Source of the DNA: Saprospiraceae bacterium
Lineage (GTDB): Bacteria > Bacteroidota > Bacteroidia > Chitinophagales > Saprospiraceae
Length of the DNA: 48,629 nt
Direction of reading: 5' to 3'
Assembly (NCBI GenBank): GCA_016715405.1
Contig: JADKAE010000030.1
Coordinates: 1-48,629, forward strand
This document shows, piece by piece, positions 18,765-29,103 of this stretch; position 1 is the first letter of the stretch; every line of letters starts with the position of its first letter. Below the pieces are notes generated by a model. That model ran no database searches and was not told the origin of the DNA. It worked only from the letters and a program-made list of their open reading frames with translations. Position numbers and translations under genes: made by a program.

Positions 18765-21700
18765 TTATCCCCGGACGTCACCCCCGGAGGAACTCCGCAG
18801 CACAAAAATAACATTCGACGTCCGTTTTGTCTGATCAATTCTTTCTATTGAAAGGCCGTTTTGCCGGGCCCAATTTTCCAATTCCGAACCGGAGATATAG
18901 TGCAATGGGTTTCGGGTTTTATTAAAACCAATATTCGTAGAAAAAACTTCCGTCAGCCAGGTGCCTTTGTGGCGTTCGGCGAGATCGCGGTCGCCATCCC
19001 TTACGAGCAGCATGCCCCCGGGGGCCAGATGCGTCAGACAGCGGTTGAGCAAGGCCCATTGCTCTTCGGGCAAGAGGTAGTGCAATACGTCGGCCAGCAC
19101 AAAAACGTCGCTTTCTTCGAGCGGGTGAGCGGCCACATCGGCCTGTACAAAACGCAGCCTGTCGTTCTTATCGGCGCAGTTGTTGGCCACCGCTATTTTG
19201 TCTTCGTCGTAGTCTATCCCGGTAATGGTGCGCTGATCGGATAAAAACGAGAGCATATACGCCAGATATCCGTATCCGCAGCCGATGTCGGTAATGCGCG
19301 CTTGTGCCGGTATTATTTTATTAAAAATATCGTAATAACCCTCCATGCGGGTTTTTATGCGGGTATACCATTCCAGCAGAGGGCCTTTGTAAATGTAATT
19401 TTCTATCAGTTGGCGACGGTAATAATAAGGTGTCTTGCAGCTTTGCTGAAAACCGGCGTATTGCTGGCGGTAAAACGCGTTGATTTTTTTGGCGCGGGTG
19501 GTATAGTCTGAGCCAAAGCGGGGGTCGTCGTAGCTTATGCGTTCACCGATGCGCACGGTGAGGTCGTTGGTTTCGCCCCAGAAGCGCTCGCGCCGCAGGA
19601 AGCGCCCTGTGCCGTGCAGGTAGATAGGCAAAATATCCATCTGCAATTGCTCGGCCAGGTAAAAGGCGCCCTTGTGAAAACGCTGTACTTCTTCGGTTTC
19701 CGAGCGGCTGCCTTCGGGGAAGATAGCCACGTGATAGCCGTTGGCCACTCTTTCTCTGAGCTGGGGTAAAATGACGTCGAGGCCTTTGGATACGGTGAAG
19801 AAGTCGGCCAGCCTGACGACAAAGTAGTATAGCGGAAAATTGTACACCCAACCTTTGGTCAGTATGATGAGTTTTGGCGAAAGCCCAAACATAATGGGCG
19901 TGTCGATATGCGACTGGTGGTTGCTGATCACGATAGCCGGGCGCGAAAAGTCTTCACCGGTTTCGTTGATCACCCGGCGGTTGGGGAAAAAGCTGAACCA
20001 GATGTAAAACCGCGATAACTGGCAAATAAACCAGTGCAGGATGTATTTGCGCCGCTCGCGCCCCAGGAAAAATAAGGGGAACAATACTGTACCTACGACG
20101 GTAACGATGACCGATCCGATTATGAGCAACAAATATACCGAGAGGGTTTTCAGAATATTCGACAAGGTGCGCGGGTAGTCGCGACGCCGGCCATTTTTAT
20201 CAAAAAACAACCAGCGGAACAACCAGGGCTCGATGGTAAAAGCCAACAGCAGTGAGGAAGTTACACCTATGATTGACAGCGCTGCTACCGATTTCAGGGC
20301 AGGGTGTTTGGCAAAAATCAATACGCCAATGCCAACGAGGGTAGTTAGCGCCGATATAAAAACAGAGGTTTTGAAAGCGCCCGAATGCTGCACGCCGTAT
20401 TTGTAGTCCTGCAATAACCCCCGCATCACGAATATACTGTAATCAATGCCTACGCCAAATACGAAAGTGGTAATGATGATATTGATGATGTTAAACTTTA
20501 GGTCGAATACATGCATAAGACCCATTGTCCAAAACCAGCTCAAGGCCAAAGGCGTAAAGGCGATAACGGCCAATTCTAAACGGCCGAAGCCCAGGTGGAG
20601 AATGACAAACACCAACAATAGGGAAATGACGACCAGCTTATTGAAATCCTGTCCGAGAATTCCTACAAATTTGCCGATCATGTATTCTTTATCGAGAATA
20701 TTTACGTGCGGCCTGTCGTGATAGGTAGCATACACCGCCGATTTAGCGCCCTGTTCGAGTCGAAGTAAGGTGAGAATAGTCACAAAGCCTTCTCTGTTGG
20801 AAATATAGTCGCTCAAAAACAAGTCGACCAAGGGGGCAAAAGCCGTTCCAGGATCCTGGGGTTCAAATTTCCGGTCGAGCAAGGCGTAAAACTCCTGGAA
20901 GGCATCATCCCGGAATTGGAGCGCCGAGGCAGTTTTGTCGATACCGGATTTGACGAGTTGCTTGCGGTCTGCGGTCCAGAATTGGTTCCAGCGGTCTATT
21001 TTGGCTTGCTGAGCTTCCCGGGTAAGCAGCAGCCTGCTCGCGGAGGTATATTCTTTACGAATCCCTCTTTTTTGAGCGAGTCGGCAATTTGGGCAATAGC
21101 GGCGTTGCGCTCGAGCGCTTCGTCCAGATTGCTGCCACTGGTTACCAGATACACCCCCCGCATGGTAGCGCTGGTAATGCGGTTGAGCCGGTTTTCTGCC
21201 GCAATCACCTTATCCGACATATAATTGACCTTGTTGAGGTCGCGCTCAAATTCTACTTTGCCGGTTTGGAAAGCAAAAAACACGGAAGCCGCTAATATAA
21301 CCCACATTAATCCGCGGTTGCGATCCCAGGGATACGTGGCGATGGCATCGAGAGGTTTGCGTTGTAATTGGGCGCCGGTTTCAGCAACCGATTTACCCAC
21401 TACTACCGGCAAAATGAGAAGGGCGGAAAAGGCGGTGCCCAATACGCACAGGGCGGCAAATAATCCCAGGTCGTGGAGCGCTTCCGATCGCACGGAATAC
21501 AAACAGAGAAAAGCGCCGGCTGTCGTCAGACTGCAAAGCAATAAAGGCAGCACCAGGTCGCGGATCATGTGCTGTACGTTGCCCGAACTGCGATAGTGCG
21601 TGAATACATGCAGCGAATAGTCGACGGTAATGCCCAGTAGCATTGACCCTATTCCTACCGAAATAATGGATACTTCCCCTTTGACCAGGTACAACACGGA

Positions 21701-22642
21701 CAAGGCTACAGCCGCACCAAAAACAATAGGAAGAATGATGTAAAAAAAGATCAGCGGGCGCCGGAAAAAGTAACCGATCAATAAAAACAGAAAAAGAAAA
21801 GCGACGGAAATAGTTCCCGTCACATCGCGCCTGATCTGGGTGGCGTTGTCAACTGCTACCGCCATGGCGCCGAAATATATGGTTTCGATGCGCTGCTGGA
21901 CGGCATCCGATGCGGCAGCGGTTAGCGCATCTATCTTGCGCAACATGCGCTTGTTGATCAGGGTCTCCTTCGACGATTGTGCAGGAGTGATAAAAAACAA
22001 TAGGTTGCGATAGTCTTTGGTGACAATATAGCCGTCTACCAGTGTGTAATTTTCGTCCAACTGGAACGACTGCAGCCGGTCGAGCCCCAGCCGGGTAATA
22101 CTCAGCGGATCGCGTAATATATATTTTTTAAAAAATGACCCGCCGGGCGTCATCAAAGAGCGGTAGGCTCCCTCTATTTGCGACGGTATTTCGCCTGGCT
22201 GTAGTTGTTTTTCAATCTGCCGGTAGTCGTCGTCTTCTAAAAAAAGAGGCAAATTTTCGTACAGCACATCGTAAACTTCCTGAAACCGGCTTTCATCAAT
22301 CCGGTAAACTATGCGGCGCAATTCGGTAGAATCGAGTGTTTTTTCCAGGGTATCTACCAGCGCGTCGCAATAGGCGATGAGTTCGTCGGGATTTTCGGGT
22401 TGGTAGGTGGAATCTTTAAAAGTGACCAATACCACCAGCCTGTCGGAAAACTCCGAATTTTCGATAAGTTTGTTCATTTCGCCCACCTCAGGGTCGAGGG
22501 GCATGATCTTGGAGATGTCTTCTTCAAATTGCAGGCGAAGGCTAAGCCAAACGGCTATCCCCATAAACCCCGCTAAAAGCAGGCCGAATAGCCACCTGCG
22601 CGACTTAAAATATTCGTATACCCTGATAAAAAATTCCGACAT
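18765..22642 (-). CDS. Trifunctional MMPL transporter / lysophospholipid acyltransferase / SAM methyltransferase (frameshifted)
   Basis: One gene of about 1,290 codons read in two frames (20996-22642, then 18765-20882). At about 21055 the sequence VKN should read VKKYTSASRLLLTREAQQAK, and the protein then continues through DRWNQFWTADRK to the second frame. The first two thirds form an RND/MMPL-type exporter with two sets of membrane segments (for example the GIGSMLLGITVDYSLHVF and FVFGVGIDYSIFVMRG helices). An acyltransferase domain follows with the NHQSHID (HX4D) motif and FPEGSRS. A class I methyltransferase ends the protein (ITDIGCGYGYLAYML). This triple fusion is known from flexirubin-type clusters of Bacteroidota, where it is thought to export and tailor the lipid-like pigment. 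Confidence 0.85.
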
Positions 22643-22675
22643 GGCTTAAGTTTCACTCACCGTTACATCTATTGT

Positions 22676-22709
22676 AAAAAGGGGCTTCGGCATCAGCCGG
22701 CCCCTTTTT
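22676..22709. terminator. Bidirectional intrinsic terminator
   Basis: AAAAAGGGGCTTCGGC pairs with GCCGGCCCCTTTTT across a short loop. With T-runs on either strand it can end transcription in both directions. It lies downstream of the 22769 stop (minus) and just before the start of the trifunctional gene. Confidence 0.75.
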
Positions 22710-22768
22710 ACGCGTCCTGATCACCAGGACAAATATGCTAATTCAGCCCGTTTTTGCTAAAGCAATGG

Positions 22769-23392
22769 CTATTTATTTTTTTTCAGCCATTTGCCGTAAT
22801 CTTCTTCCAATTGCTCTAAAACGGCATATACTGACCCTGCCCAAAAGTTGCGAAGGCCGAAACCGCGGGCATCTCCCGAATATTTGCGTGTGAGTACAAC
22901 TTCTCCGCTGGCGATGTCAAAAAAAGTAACCCACATGTGGCCGGAAGTAGCGCGCTTGTTCAAGCTTTCCATTACAAATACCAGCCCCAGGCCTTCTTTG
23001 AATTTTTCGCTTTTGTACGCCTTTACGATTTTCTTGACGTCATCTTCCTTGAGCGAGTAGTCGTTTTCAGTAACCAGTTCGTTTTCGTTGGGCAGCTTGT
23101 TGCGTTCTTCGATCACAGTCGTTTCGTACTCCAAGCCGGTTTTGCGGAATGTCTTTTTGATGTTGTACTTGTCGGCTTCATCGATGATGAGGCGGTTCCA
23201 GGCGCGGAAAAACCGGTTCTTGATGTCGTAAGGATCTGAAAAACCTTCCGATCCGATCAGTTTCACAGCAGAAAAGTCGAGTCCATACCATACCACAGTA
23301 GAAGGCTCTGCCACTTTTTTGTCGCCAAAAGGTTGAGCCTGTAAGGCCGTAAAGGCCATGAGCATGAAAAAGGTGGATAATGCGAGTTTCAT
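22769..23392 (-). CDS. Small secreted protein of unknown function 1
   Basis: 207 residues with a signal peptide (MKLALSTFFMLMAFTALQAQ). The mature part includes VVWYGLDFSAVKLIG near its start and the conserved-looking block SGHMWVTFFDIASGEVVLTR followed by YSGDARGFGLRNFWAGSVY. I have seen this arrangement in Bacteroidota secreted proteins but know no function. It shares layout with the next gene (signal peptide, lysine-rich helical middle, alpha/beta C-terminus), so the two may be distant relatives. It probably follows 23497 on the same transcript, though a word-hairpin separates them. Confidence 0.6.
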   Translation of the reverse strand: MKLALSTFFMLMAFTALQAQPFGDKKVAEPSTVVWYGLDFSAVKLIGSEGFSDPYDIKNRFFRAWNRLIIDEADKYNIKKTFRKTGLEYETTVIEERNKLPNENELVTENDYSLKEDDVKKIVKAYKSEKFKEGLGLVFVMESLNKRATSGHMWVTFFDIASGEVVLTRKYSGDARGFGLRNFWAGSVYAVLEQLEEDYGKWLKKNK

Positions 23393-23395
23393 TTT

Positions 23396-23495
23396 TTATG
23401 AGCGTTTATGAGAGTTTATGGGGGTTTATGAGGGTTTATGAAGGTTGAAAATTATAAACCCTCATCAACCTTTATAAACCTTCATCAACCCTTTA
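23396..23495. terminator. Word-hairpin (GGGTTTATGAG words)
   Basis: Words GAGCGTTTATGAGAGTTTAT and GGGGGTTTATGAGGGTTTAT face ATAAACCCTCATCAACC and its copies. It begins 2 nt after the stop codon of the next gene upstream (23497-23499, minus). Confidence 0.6.
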
Positions 23496-23496
23496 A

Positions 23497-24156
23497 TCAA
23501 AGTACTTTCTTCATAATAAACTTCCCAATCTCCTTACCGCATTTGGCATAAGATTCCTGGAGGCGGTAGCCGGTGTCAAAATCGAAGCCCCAGGCATCCT
23601 GGCCGGGTACTTTTTTCATTCTGGCCTTAGCGGCCACTTTTGACTGATCTTTGGTGTCCACAAACCATACTTCGACGTTGATATGAGCCGGGCGGCGCAT
23701 AATGCCGACGTTGAAGCCGGGTTCGGTATGGGTTGTTTTCAACACAAGCGTATAGGGCGCTGCGTCTTTGTTGCTCACTTTGATTTTGCCTTCGAGGTAC
23801 TCGTTGATGAGCTCCTGAAATTTGGGTTCAAAGCGCTCTTCGCGGTCGGCTACCCATTTTTTGGCCCAACTGTCGCCCGTTCCGGCTTCGTCCTTGTTCA
23901 TTTCTTTGACTTTCTTGTCAATGTAGTCCTGTTCCTTGTCAAAATCGCCTACGCTCATGTCCTCGTAGTTGTAAATTACGTTGAGCGTTTTCTGGTCTTT
24001 CAGAAAATTTAAATTACCTTCGTACAAGTCGAGTTTTTGGGCGGTGACTGTAGTGTAAAGCCCCAGCATAAGCAATAGGAAGCTCCACTTAATAGCTGTC
24101 TTCATAATGGAAATTGTTTGTTTTGATGATGTAAATGTCCGACCAATATACGCCAA
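23497..24156 (-). CDS. Small secreted protein of unknown function 2
   Basis: 219 residues if the first ATG is used. The better start is probably MKTAIKWSFLLLMLGLYTT, 18 codons downstream (24105), because it begins a standard signal peptide ending in VTAQ. The mature part has a charged middle (KEMNKDEAGTGDSWAKKW) and PAHINVEVWFVDTKDQSKVA near the C-terminus. No family recognised. It is divergent from the plus-strand oxidoreductase gene with only about 65 nt between them, so they may share a regulatory region. Confidence 0.6.
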   Translation of the reverse strand: MAYIGRTFTSSKQTISIMKTAIKWSFLLLMLGLYTTVTAQKLDLYEGNLNFLKDQKTLNVIYNYEDMSVGDFDKEQDYIDKKVKEMNKDEAGTGDSWAKKWVADREERFEPKFQELINEYLEGKIKVSNKDAAPYTLVLKTTHTEPGFNVGIMRRPAHINVEVWFVDTKDQSKVAAKARMKKVPGQDAWGFDFDTGYRLQESYAKCGKEIGKFIMKKVL

Positions 24157-24220
24157 AAAATAGCTATTCCGGACTGGCGAAGGTCGCTTTTAACGGATAT
24201 TTAAACTTTTAATATAATTT

Positions 24221-25899
24221 ATGATTAACGACGCCGATGTAATTGTGATAGGCTCGGGCGCCGGCGGGCTTGCCAATGCGCTCTGTCTGGCCCGCGCCGG
24301 TAAAAAGGTAATTGTACTCGAACAACACTACGTGCCGGGCGGCTGGTGTCAGAGTTTTTATGTGGACGGCCACCGCTTTAGCCCAGGCGTGCATTACATC
24401 GGAGCCATGGATATAGGCCAGGACGGCAGTCGCATACTCGAAGGATTGGGCATAGCCAACGACCTTACTTTTTTCAGACAAAATGCCAAAGGCTACGACC
24501 ACTGCCAGGTCGGTAAGGAACGCTTCGATATGCCCGCCAATCTCAACAGGCTCATCGAAAATATGCAGCAGCGCTTCCCCGCCGAACGCCGCAATATCAA
24601 ACGCTATCTCCAACTTGTCAATCTGGCCCAACAGGAACTTCACGTGGTGGCCGACCTGGAAACGTTTACCGATTTCCTGACGGCCCCCTACCGCATGCGC
24701 CACCTGGGCAAACACGCCTTGTTTAGCACCCAAAGGGTAATCGACAGGTACCTCGACGACCCCCTGCTCAAGGCTTTTCTCAATATGCAATGCGGCAACC
24801 ACGGCCTCCCGCCCAACAAAGCGGGTTTTGCCCTGCACGCCGCCGTGATGGGCCATTATTTTAACGGCGGCTTCTACCCCGCAGGCGGCGGAGGCGGCCT
24901 CGTCAAGGCGTTTACCCGCGCCATCAAACAATACGGCGGAGAGGTGCTGACTCAGGCCAGGGTAACCAAAATTCTCGTGCGCCACGATAATGGAAACCCC
25001 ATACTTACGGCGTACAACTCGACGACGGACGCCAAATCCTGGCGCCCATTGTGGTGTCAAATGCCGACCCCGGCAAGACTTACCAGCTTATAGACAACGA
25101 GTTTTTGAGCCCCAAACTGCTCAAACGCCTCCAACGCACTACTTATTCGGTCGCTTCGCTCAATATGTTCCTGGTGATCGACGGCGATCTGCGCCAGATG
25201 GGACTCGATTCGGGCAATGTCTGGTACGCCGCCCATTCCAATCTCAACGAAGTATACCGGCAACTTCTCGAAGACGACCCGCTGGCTACCGACGAGTTTC
25301 CCGGTATGTTTATTAGCTCGCCCTCGCTGAAAGACCCCACCAGCTACGACGGACGCTACCATTCGCTCGAAACGGTGACGTTTATTCCCTATTCCCGCTT
25401 TAGCGCTTTTGAAAAAAGCATTACCGGCCAACGCCCCGAAGCCTATAACCAACTCAAAAAACAACTCGCCGAAAAGGTACTGCGCACGCTCGAAGGCCGC
25501 ATACCCGGCATTCGCGATGCTATCGTTAAATGGGAGTTGGGTACGCCGCTTACCAACAGCTACTACGTTGAAGGCACGCTGGGCAATTGCTACGGCACCG
25601 AAAAAGTGCTCGGCCAAATGGGACCGTTTGCTTTTCAAGCCAAAACGCAGGTGGGAGGACTATATCTCTGCGGCAGCAGTACGCTGTCGCACGGCGTGAT
25701 GGGCGCTACCAATTCGGGCATCAATACCGCCGCACAAATACTGGGCGTTCGCCGCCCGCTCGATCTGCTGACCAATGACCCCAGCCAGGAACTGCGCGTA
25801 TACCCCGCAGAACACCCCGAAAGCTGGCCGGAATGGGTAGTAAAAAAGGCGGCGGTGAAAAGCCGCCGGGTTAGAGAGGGTGGGAGTGTGAGAAAGTGA
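24221..25899 (+). CDS. CrtI-like NAD(P)/FAD-dependent oxidoreductase 2 (frameshifted)
   Basis: Second phytoene-desaturase/isomerase-like flavoprotein of the cluster and the only one on the plus strand. The N-terminus has VIVIGSGAGGLANALCLARA, then VPGGWCQSF and GVHYIGAMDIG. A frame break near 25005 is bridged by GVQLDDGRQILAPIVVSNAD, after which the second frame (25051-25899) continues. The C-terminal FAD motif is GGLYLCGSSTLSHGVMGATN. The last residues (VREGGSVRK) are encoded by the start of the downstream word-hairpin, so the natural end is probably nearer AAVKSRR. Substrate unknown; a polyene is inferred from context. Confidence 0.75.
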
Positions 25900-25955
25900 G
25901 AGGGAGAGATTTTTCCCTGATCCCACACTCTCACCCTCTCACTCTCCCACCCTCC
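25873..25955. terminator. Word-hairpin between convergent oxidoreductase and halogenase genes
   Basis: GAGAGGGTGGGAGTGTGAG words face CCCACACTCTCACCCTCTC. The TGA at 25897-25899 ends the plus-strand gene inside the left arm. Same word class as the hairpins at 14323 and 34820. Confidence 0.65.
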
Positions 25956-25969
25956 TATACGCGGCCTTC

Positions 25970-27214
25970 TTATTCGTAAATCTTGACGCGCTTCGACAAA
26001 GATCCAAGCGCACGCTCGCCATGGTCGCGTACGAAGGGGTTGCTGGTATCCCATACATAACCTGCCAATACAGAGCAGATTTTGCGTTTGATCTCGGGAT
26101 TGGCGCTATCGTGCGAAAAGAAGAAGATATCCTGCAAGTCGCCTTCGTACCAGCGGTTGACGTATACGCGGAAGGTCTCCACCCCCTGGTGCATGTGCTG
26201 CACGTATTCGGTGGCCCAGTCGATGACTTCTCCATTGAGATGGCGCTTGACCAGCTTGGCGGCTACGAGCCCCGACTCAGTAGCGAAGGTCACGCCCGAT
26301 GAAAATACGGGGTCGATAAATTCAGAGCTGTTGCCCGTAATTACGTAGCCGGGGCCGTACGATTGTTTGACAGATGCCGCATAGGCATTCATCATCCTTC
26401 CCGGTATTACGTTGTCCTGGTCGTGAAAGCGCTCCCATACAAACGGTACGTCTTTCATCATATTGATCAGTTGTTCTGCTTTGTCTTCCGTGTTATACAT
26501 CGCGAAGAAATCGGGGTTGCCGGCAAAACCCACCGAGGTAATTCCATCAGAGAAGGGGATGACCCAAATCCAGATATCGCGGCGATGGATCACAAAGGTG
26601 ATACGCTCGCCAAGGATGCCGGAGGGTCGGTTGCGGTCGGTAAAATGGCCGAATACCGCCGACCGGGGCGCCATCACGGAGGGTTTCTCGAGTTGGAACA
26701 TACGCGGCATCACGCGGCCGTAGCCGCTGGCGTCGATGATAAACCTGGATTCAATCTGGGTTTCCGAGCCGTCGGCGTGTGTTACCGTGGTGAGCTGGCT
26801 ATCTGCACCTTTCTCAATTTGGGTGACGGCGGTTTCAAACTCCACGTCAACGCCCCAGGAGGCTATCGTATCGATCAATACTTTATCAAAATGGCCGCGG
26901 GGCACCTGCCAGGTCCAGGTCCAGCCCTGCGTATATTGTTCGCCAAAATCAAACCAGCAGTCCCTGCCGTCGCGGATAAACCGGGCGCCGCGTTTGATCT
27001 GGTAATTCTGGGCTTTGAGGGTGTCCATGAGGCCCACCTCGTCGAAATGCTCCATGCAGCGGGGCAACAAGCTTTCGCCGATGACAAAACGGGGAAAGCG
27101 CTCTTTTTCTACCACTTTGATTTTCAAGCCGTCGCGATGCAATTGTGCCGCCGAAACACTGCCCGAAGGGCCGGCTCCGATTACCAACACGTCAACTTGT
27201 TCTTTCTTTGCCAT
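25970..27214 (-). CDS. FAD-dependent halogenase-like oxidoreductase 2
   Basis: 414 residues, intact. The FAD motif VLVIGAGPSGSVSAAQLHRD sits at residues 9-28, followed by GESLLPRCMEHFDEVGL, DASGYGRVMPR and the halogenase-type WIWVIPFSDG (WxWxIP). A C-terminal helix block follows GNSSEFIDPVFSSGV. Paralogue of the 15200-16432 product, with different surface regions. The gene follows the AMP-ligase gene on the same strand and probably shares its transcript, although a word-hairpin lies between them. Aryl-ring halogenation or hydroxylation is the likely chemistry by family; the substrate is not shown by the sequence. Confidence 0.75.
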   Translation of the reverse strand: MAKKEQVDVLVIGAGPSGSVSAAQLHRDGLKIKVVEKERFPRFVIGESLLPRCMEHFDEVGLMDTLKAQNYQIKRGARFIRDGRDCWFDFGEQYTQGWTWTWQVPRGHFDKVLIDTIASWGVDVEFETAVTQIEKGADSQLTTVTHADGSETQIESRFIIDASGYGRVMPRMFQLEKPSVMAPRSAVFGHFTDRNRPSGILGERITFVIHRRDIWIWVIPFSDGITSVGFAGNPDFFAMYNTEDKAEQLINMMKDVPFVWERFHDQDNVIPGRMMNAYAASVKQSYGPGYVITGNSSEFIDPVFSSGVTFATESGLVAAKLVKRHLNGEVIDWATEYVQHMHQGVETFRVYVNRWYEGDLQDIFFFSHDSANPEIKRKICSVLAGYVWDTSNPFVRDHGERALGSLSKRVKIYE

Positions 27215-27226
27215 TGTTTTTTATTT

Positions 27227-27287
27227 GTGAACAGTGAACGGTGAACTGTGAACAGATCAAGGAGCAGTTCACGGTTCACTGTTCACC
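27227..27287. terminator. Word-hairpin (GTGAACAGTGAAC words) containing a stop codon
   Basis: GTGAACAGTGAACGGTGAAC faces GTTCACGGTTCACTGTTCAC across about 18 nt. The TGA of the AMP-ligase gene (27283-27285, minus strand) lies inside the arm. Same word class as the hairpin at 15133. Confidence 0.6.
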
Positions 27288-28578
27288 TCTCATCAATTAA
27301 TTTGACCTCCTTTCTCGACATCGGAGGGAATTTTAGCTGCTGAATATGCGCCGCTGAGCTAAACGAAATTTGGGGTGTCAATCGCACCTTTTGGCGAAAA
27401 ACGGCTTCAATTTTTTTTCTGACTTCCTCGGAAGGCGTTGGCGTGGCAATATCCACGTATACTTCGTCGGCGCCTACCTCATTGGAGCGTAAAGTTATAA
27501 CGTATTCTTCAACTTCGCTAATGCTATTCAACACTTCAAACAAGGCGGGCGGATATAAGGTGGTGCCCTTGTATTTGATCATTTGTTGTTTGCGGCCCAC
27601 CACCGGACCCAGGCGCAGGGTTGTCCTGCCGCAGGCACAAGGCGCGGCATGGTAGCGGCACAGGTCGCCGGTTTTAAATCGCAACAGGGGCATGGCTTCT
27701 ACGCCAAGCGTGGTAATGGTCACTTCCCCTATCTTCCCTTCTCCTACCGGCTGGTTGTCGTCGTCGAGCAATTCTACAATGAGCAATTCGGGGTGGTGAT
27801 GCCCCCCTGCCCCGTGTTCGCATTCGGTAAAAGCCGTGCTCATCTCCGTAGATGCGTAGGTAGAATACAGGGCTATACCCCAGCGGTCGGTAAGGCGTTG
27901 CCCCAGCACGTTGAGGCTGAAATCGTCATTCCGGATGGGCTCGCCGATGCAAACGGCGCTTTTTACGCTGCTTTGCCGCAAATCGACGCCCTGTGCTTCG
28001 GCATAATCGATCAATTTTACCAAAAAAGAAGGCACCGCAATCAGTACAGTGGGTTGGATGCGATGGATGGTGTCGAGTTGAAAACCCGGACTGCCCACCC
28101 CGGCGCGCACCACGCCCGCGCCCATTTGGCGAATGCCCATAAAATATGCCAGTCCGGCCATAAAACGCTTGTCGAGGGTCACCATGAGTTGGTAGATGTC
28201 GCTGGGCGTACCGCCGGCGCAGGTGAGCGACAAATATTCGTTGTAAGCCAGGCGCTGCAGGTCGGCTTCGGTGGCAGCGAAAGTTAGAGGGTCGCCCAGG
28301 GTACCCGAGGTAGTGATGTAGTCTACCACCGATTGGCGGGGCACGCACAGGAAATCCCAGTTGCGGTGATGCAGGTCGTCTTTGACTGTGACGGGGATAC
28401 GCCGCAGATCCTCCAGGGTATGTATTGAATGGATATCGATAGCGTGTTGGGCAAAAAGGTCGCGGTAATACGGAGAGTGGGCTTGCAAATATGGCAGCAA
28501 TTCCCTGAGCCGGGCTTCCTGGAAAGCCTGGATGTCAGGTGCTGAGCTTTTTTCGATGTCGGGAATTGACTGATTCAT
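27283..28578 (-). CDS. PaaK-like AMP-dependent acyl/aryl ligase
   Basis: 431 residues, intact. Phenylacetate-CoA ligase family: the phosphate-binding stretch YITTSGTLGDPLTF, then YSTYASTEMS, RFKTGDLCRY and a C-terminal lid beginning with LRLGPVVGRKQQMIKYKG. Four cysteines near CAGG and the ACACGRTT stretch may form a metal knuckle, as in some PaaK-like proteins. Such ligases activate aromatic acids in flexirubin and dialkylresorcinol pathways and are the likely entry step for an aryl starter here, but no ACP or KS gene is in the window. It is the first gene of the minus-strand set and is divergent from arsR. Confidence 0.75.
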   Translation of the reverse strand: MNQSIPDIEKSSAPDIQAFQEARLRELLPYLQAHSPYYRDLFAQHAIDIHSIHTLEDLRRIPVTVKDDLHHRNWDFLCVPRQSVVDYITTSGTLGDPLTFAATEADLQRLAYNEYLSLTCAGGTPSDIYQLMVTLDKRFMAGLAYFMGIRQMGAGVVRAGVGSPGFQLDTIHRIQPTVLIAVPSFLVKLIDYAEAQGVDLRQSSVKSAVCIGEPIRNDDFSLNVLGQRLTDRWGIALYSTYASTEMSTAFTECEHGAGGHHHPELLIVELLDDDNQPVGEGKIGEVTITTLGVEAMPLLRFKTGDLCRYHAAPCACGRTTLRLGPVVGRKQQMIKYKGTTLYPPALFEVLNSISEVEEYVITLRSNEVGADEVYVDIATPTPSEEVRKKIEAVFRQKVRLTPQISFSSAAHIQQLKFPPMSRKEVKLIDER

Positions 28579-28654
28579 TTACCTCATTGGGTACGTTACG
28601 TGGCGCTAATGTAAAGTTTACTTGGCGACGGGAGAAGAGGCAGCGGGAATATTT

Positions 28655-28690
28655 TGGACTTTACGACTGTACGACTTTACGACTGTACGA
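28655..28690. repeat. One-armed word array (TTACGACTGTACGAC)
   Basis: Direct words of ACTTTACGACTGTACG repeated about twice with no reverse-complement arm, in the divergent spacer between the AMP-ligase gene and arsR. It is an exception to the hairpin rule of this window and uses the word class of 33438. Confidence 0.5.
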
Positions 28691-28724
28691 TTTTTATTAC
28701 CAATTCTGGGTTTTGATCAAATCT

Positions 28725-28740
28725 ATCGTATTTTTGCGAT
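28725..28740. promoter_or_regulatory. Candidate ArsR operator overlapping the -7 element
   Basis: ATCGTATTTTTGCGAT, an imperfect palindrome, sits 17 nt before the arsR start. It contains TATTTTTG, which fits the Bacteroidota -7 consensus TAnnTTTG, so a bound repressor would cover the promoter. A perfect version of the same palindrome occurs before the thioredoxin-like gene at 30589. Confidence 0.65.
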
Positions 28741-28757
28741 TAAATAAAAAAACTGCC

Positions 28758-29084
28758 ATGCCGTTGCACAAAAAGAAAGCGTTTGGACAGGAAGAACAAG
28801 AGCTTGCCGACCTGGCAAAAGCGCTGGCACATCCGGCCAGGATTGCTATATTAAAAGAACTGGCCAAGCGCAAAAGCTGTATCTGCGGAGAAATAGTAGA
28901 GGTACTCCCATTAGCGCAAAGCACGGTTTCTCAACACCTAAAAGAGTTACAACAAGCCGGATTAATCAAAGGCACAATCGACGGCGTCAAATCGTGCTAT
29001 TGTATCAATCCGGAAGCATTCAAAAAAATGGAGGGCATGCTGAATGCCTTTTTTACCATAACCATCAACGATCCCTGTTGCTAA
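28758..29084 (+). CDS. arsR: ArsR-family arsenic-responsive repressor
   Basis: 108 residues. The start is ATG 28758, behind the operator; the upstream open frame has no support. Winged helix-turn-helix: DLAKALAHPARIAILKEL, the metal-sensing CIC(G) motif in RKSCICGEIVEV (the ArsR type, where cysteines bind As(III)), then LAQSTVSQHLKELQQAGL as recognition helix. A C-terminal CC may add ligands. It controls the plus-strand arsenic genes downstream and probably itself, judging by the shared palindrome. The region after its stop holds a tandem word array before acr3. Confidence 0.85.
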   Translation: MPLHKKKAFGQEEQELADLAKALAHPARIAILKELAKRKSCICGEIVEVLPLAQSTVSQHLKELQQAGLIKGTIDGVKSCYCINPEAFKKMEGMLNAFFTITINDPCC

Positions 29085-29103
29085 ATAAATTAACATAACT
29101 GTT

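Noticed and set aside
24209..25060. Minus-strand ORF opposite the CrtI-like gene
   Set aside because: Runs antiparallel to a gene with clear FAD motifs; no motif of its own.
26363..27244. Plus-strand ORF over halogenase 2
   Set aside because: Antisense of an intact halogenase-like gene with FAD and WxWxIP motifs; no signature on this strand.
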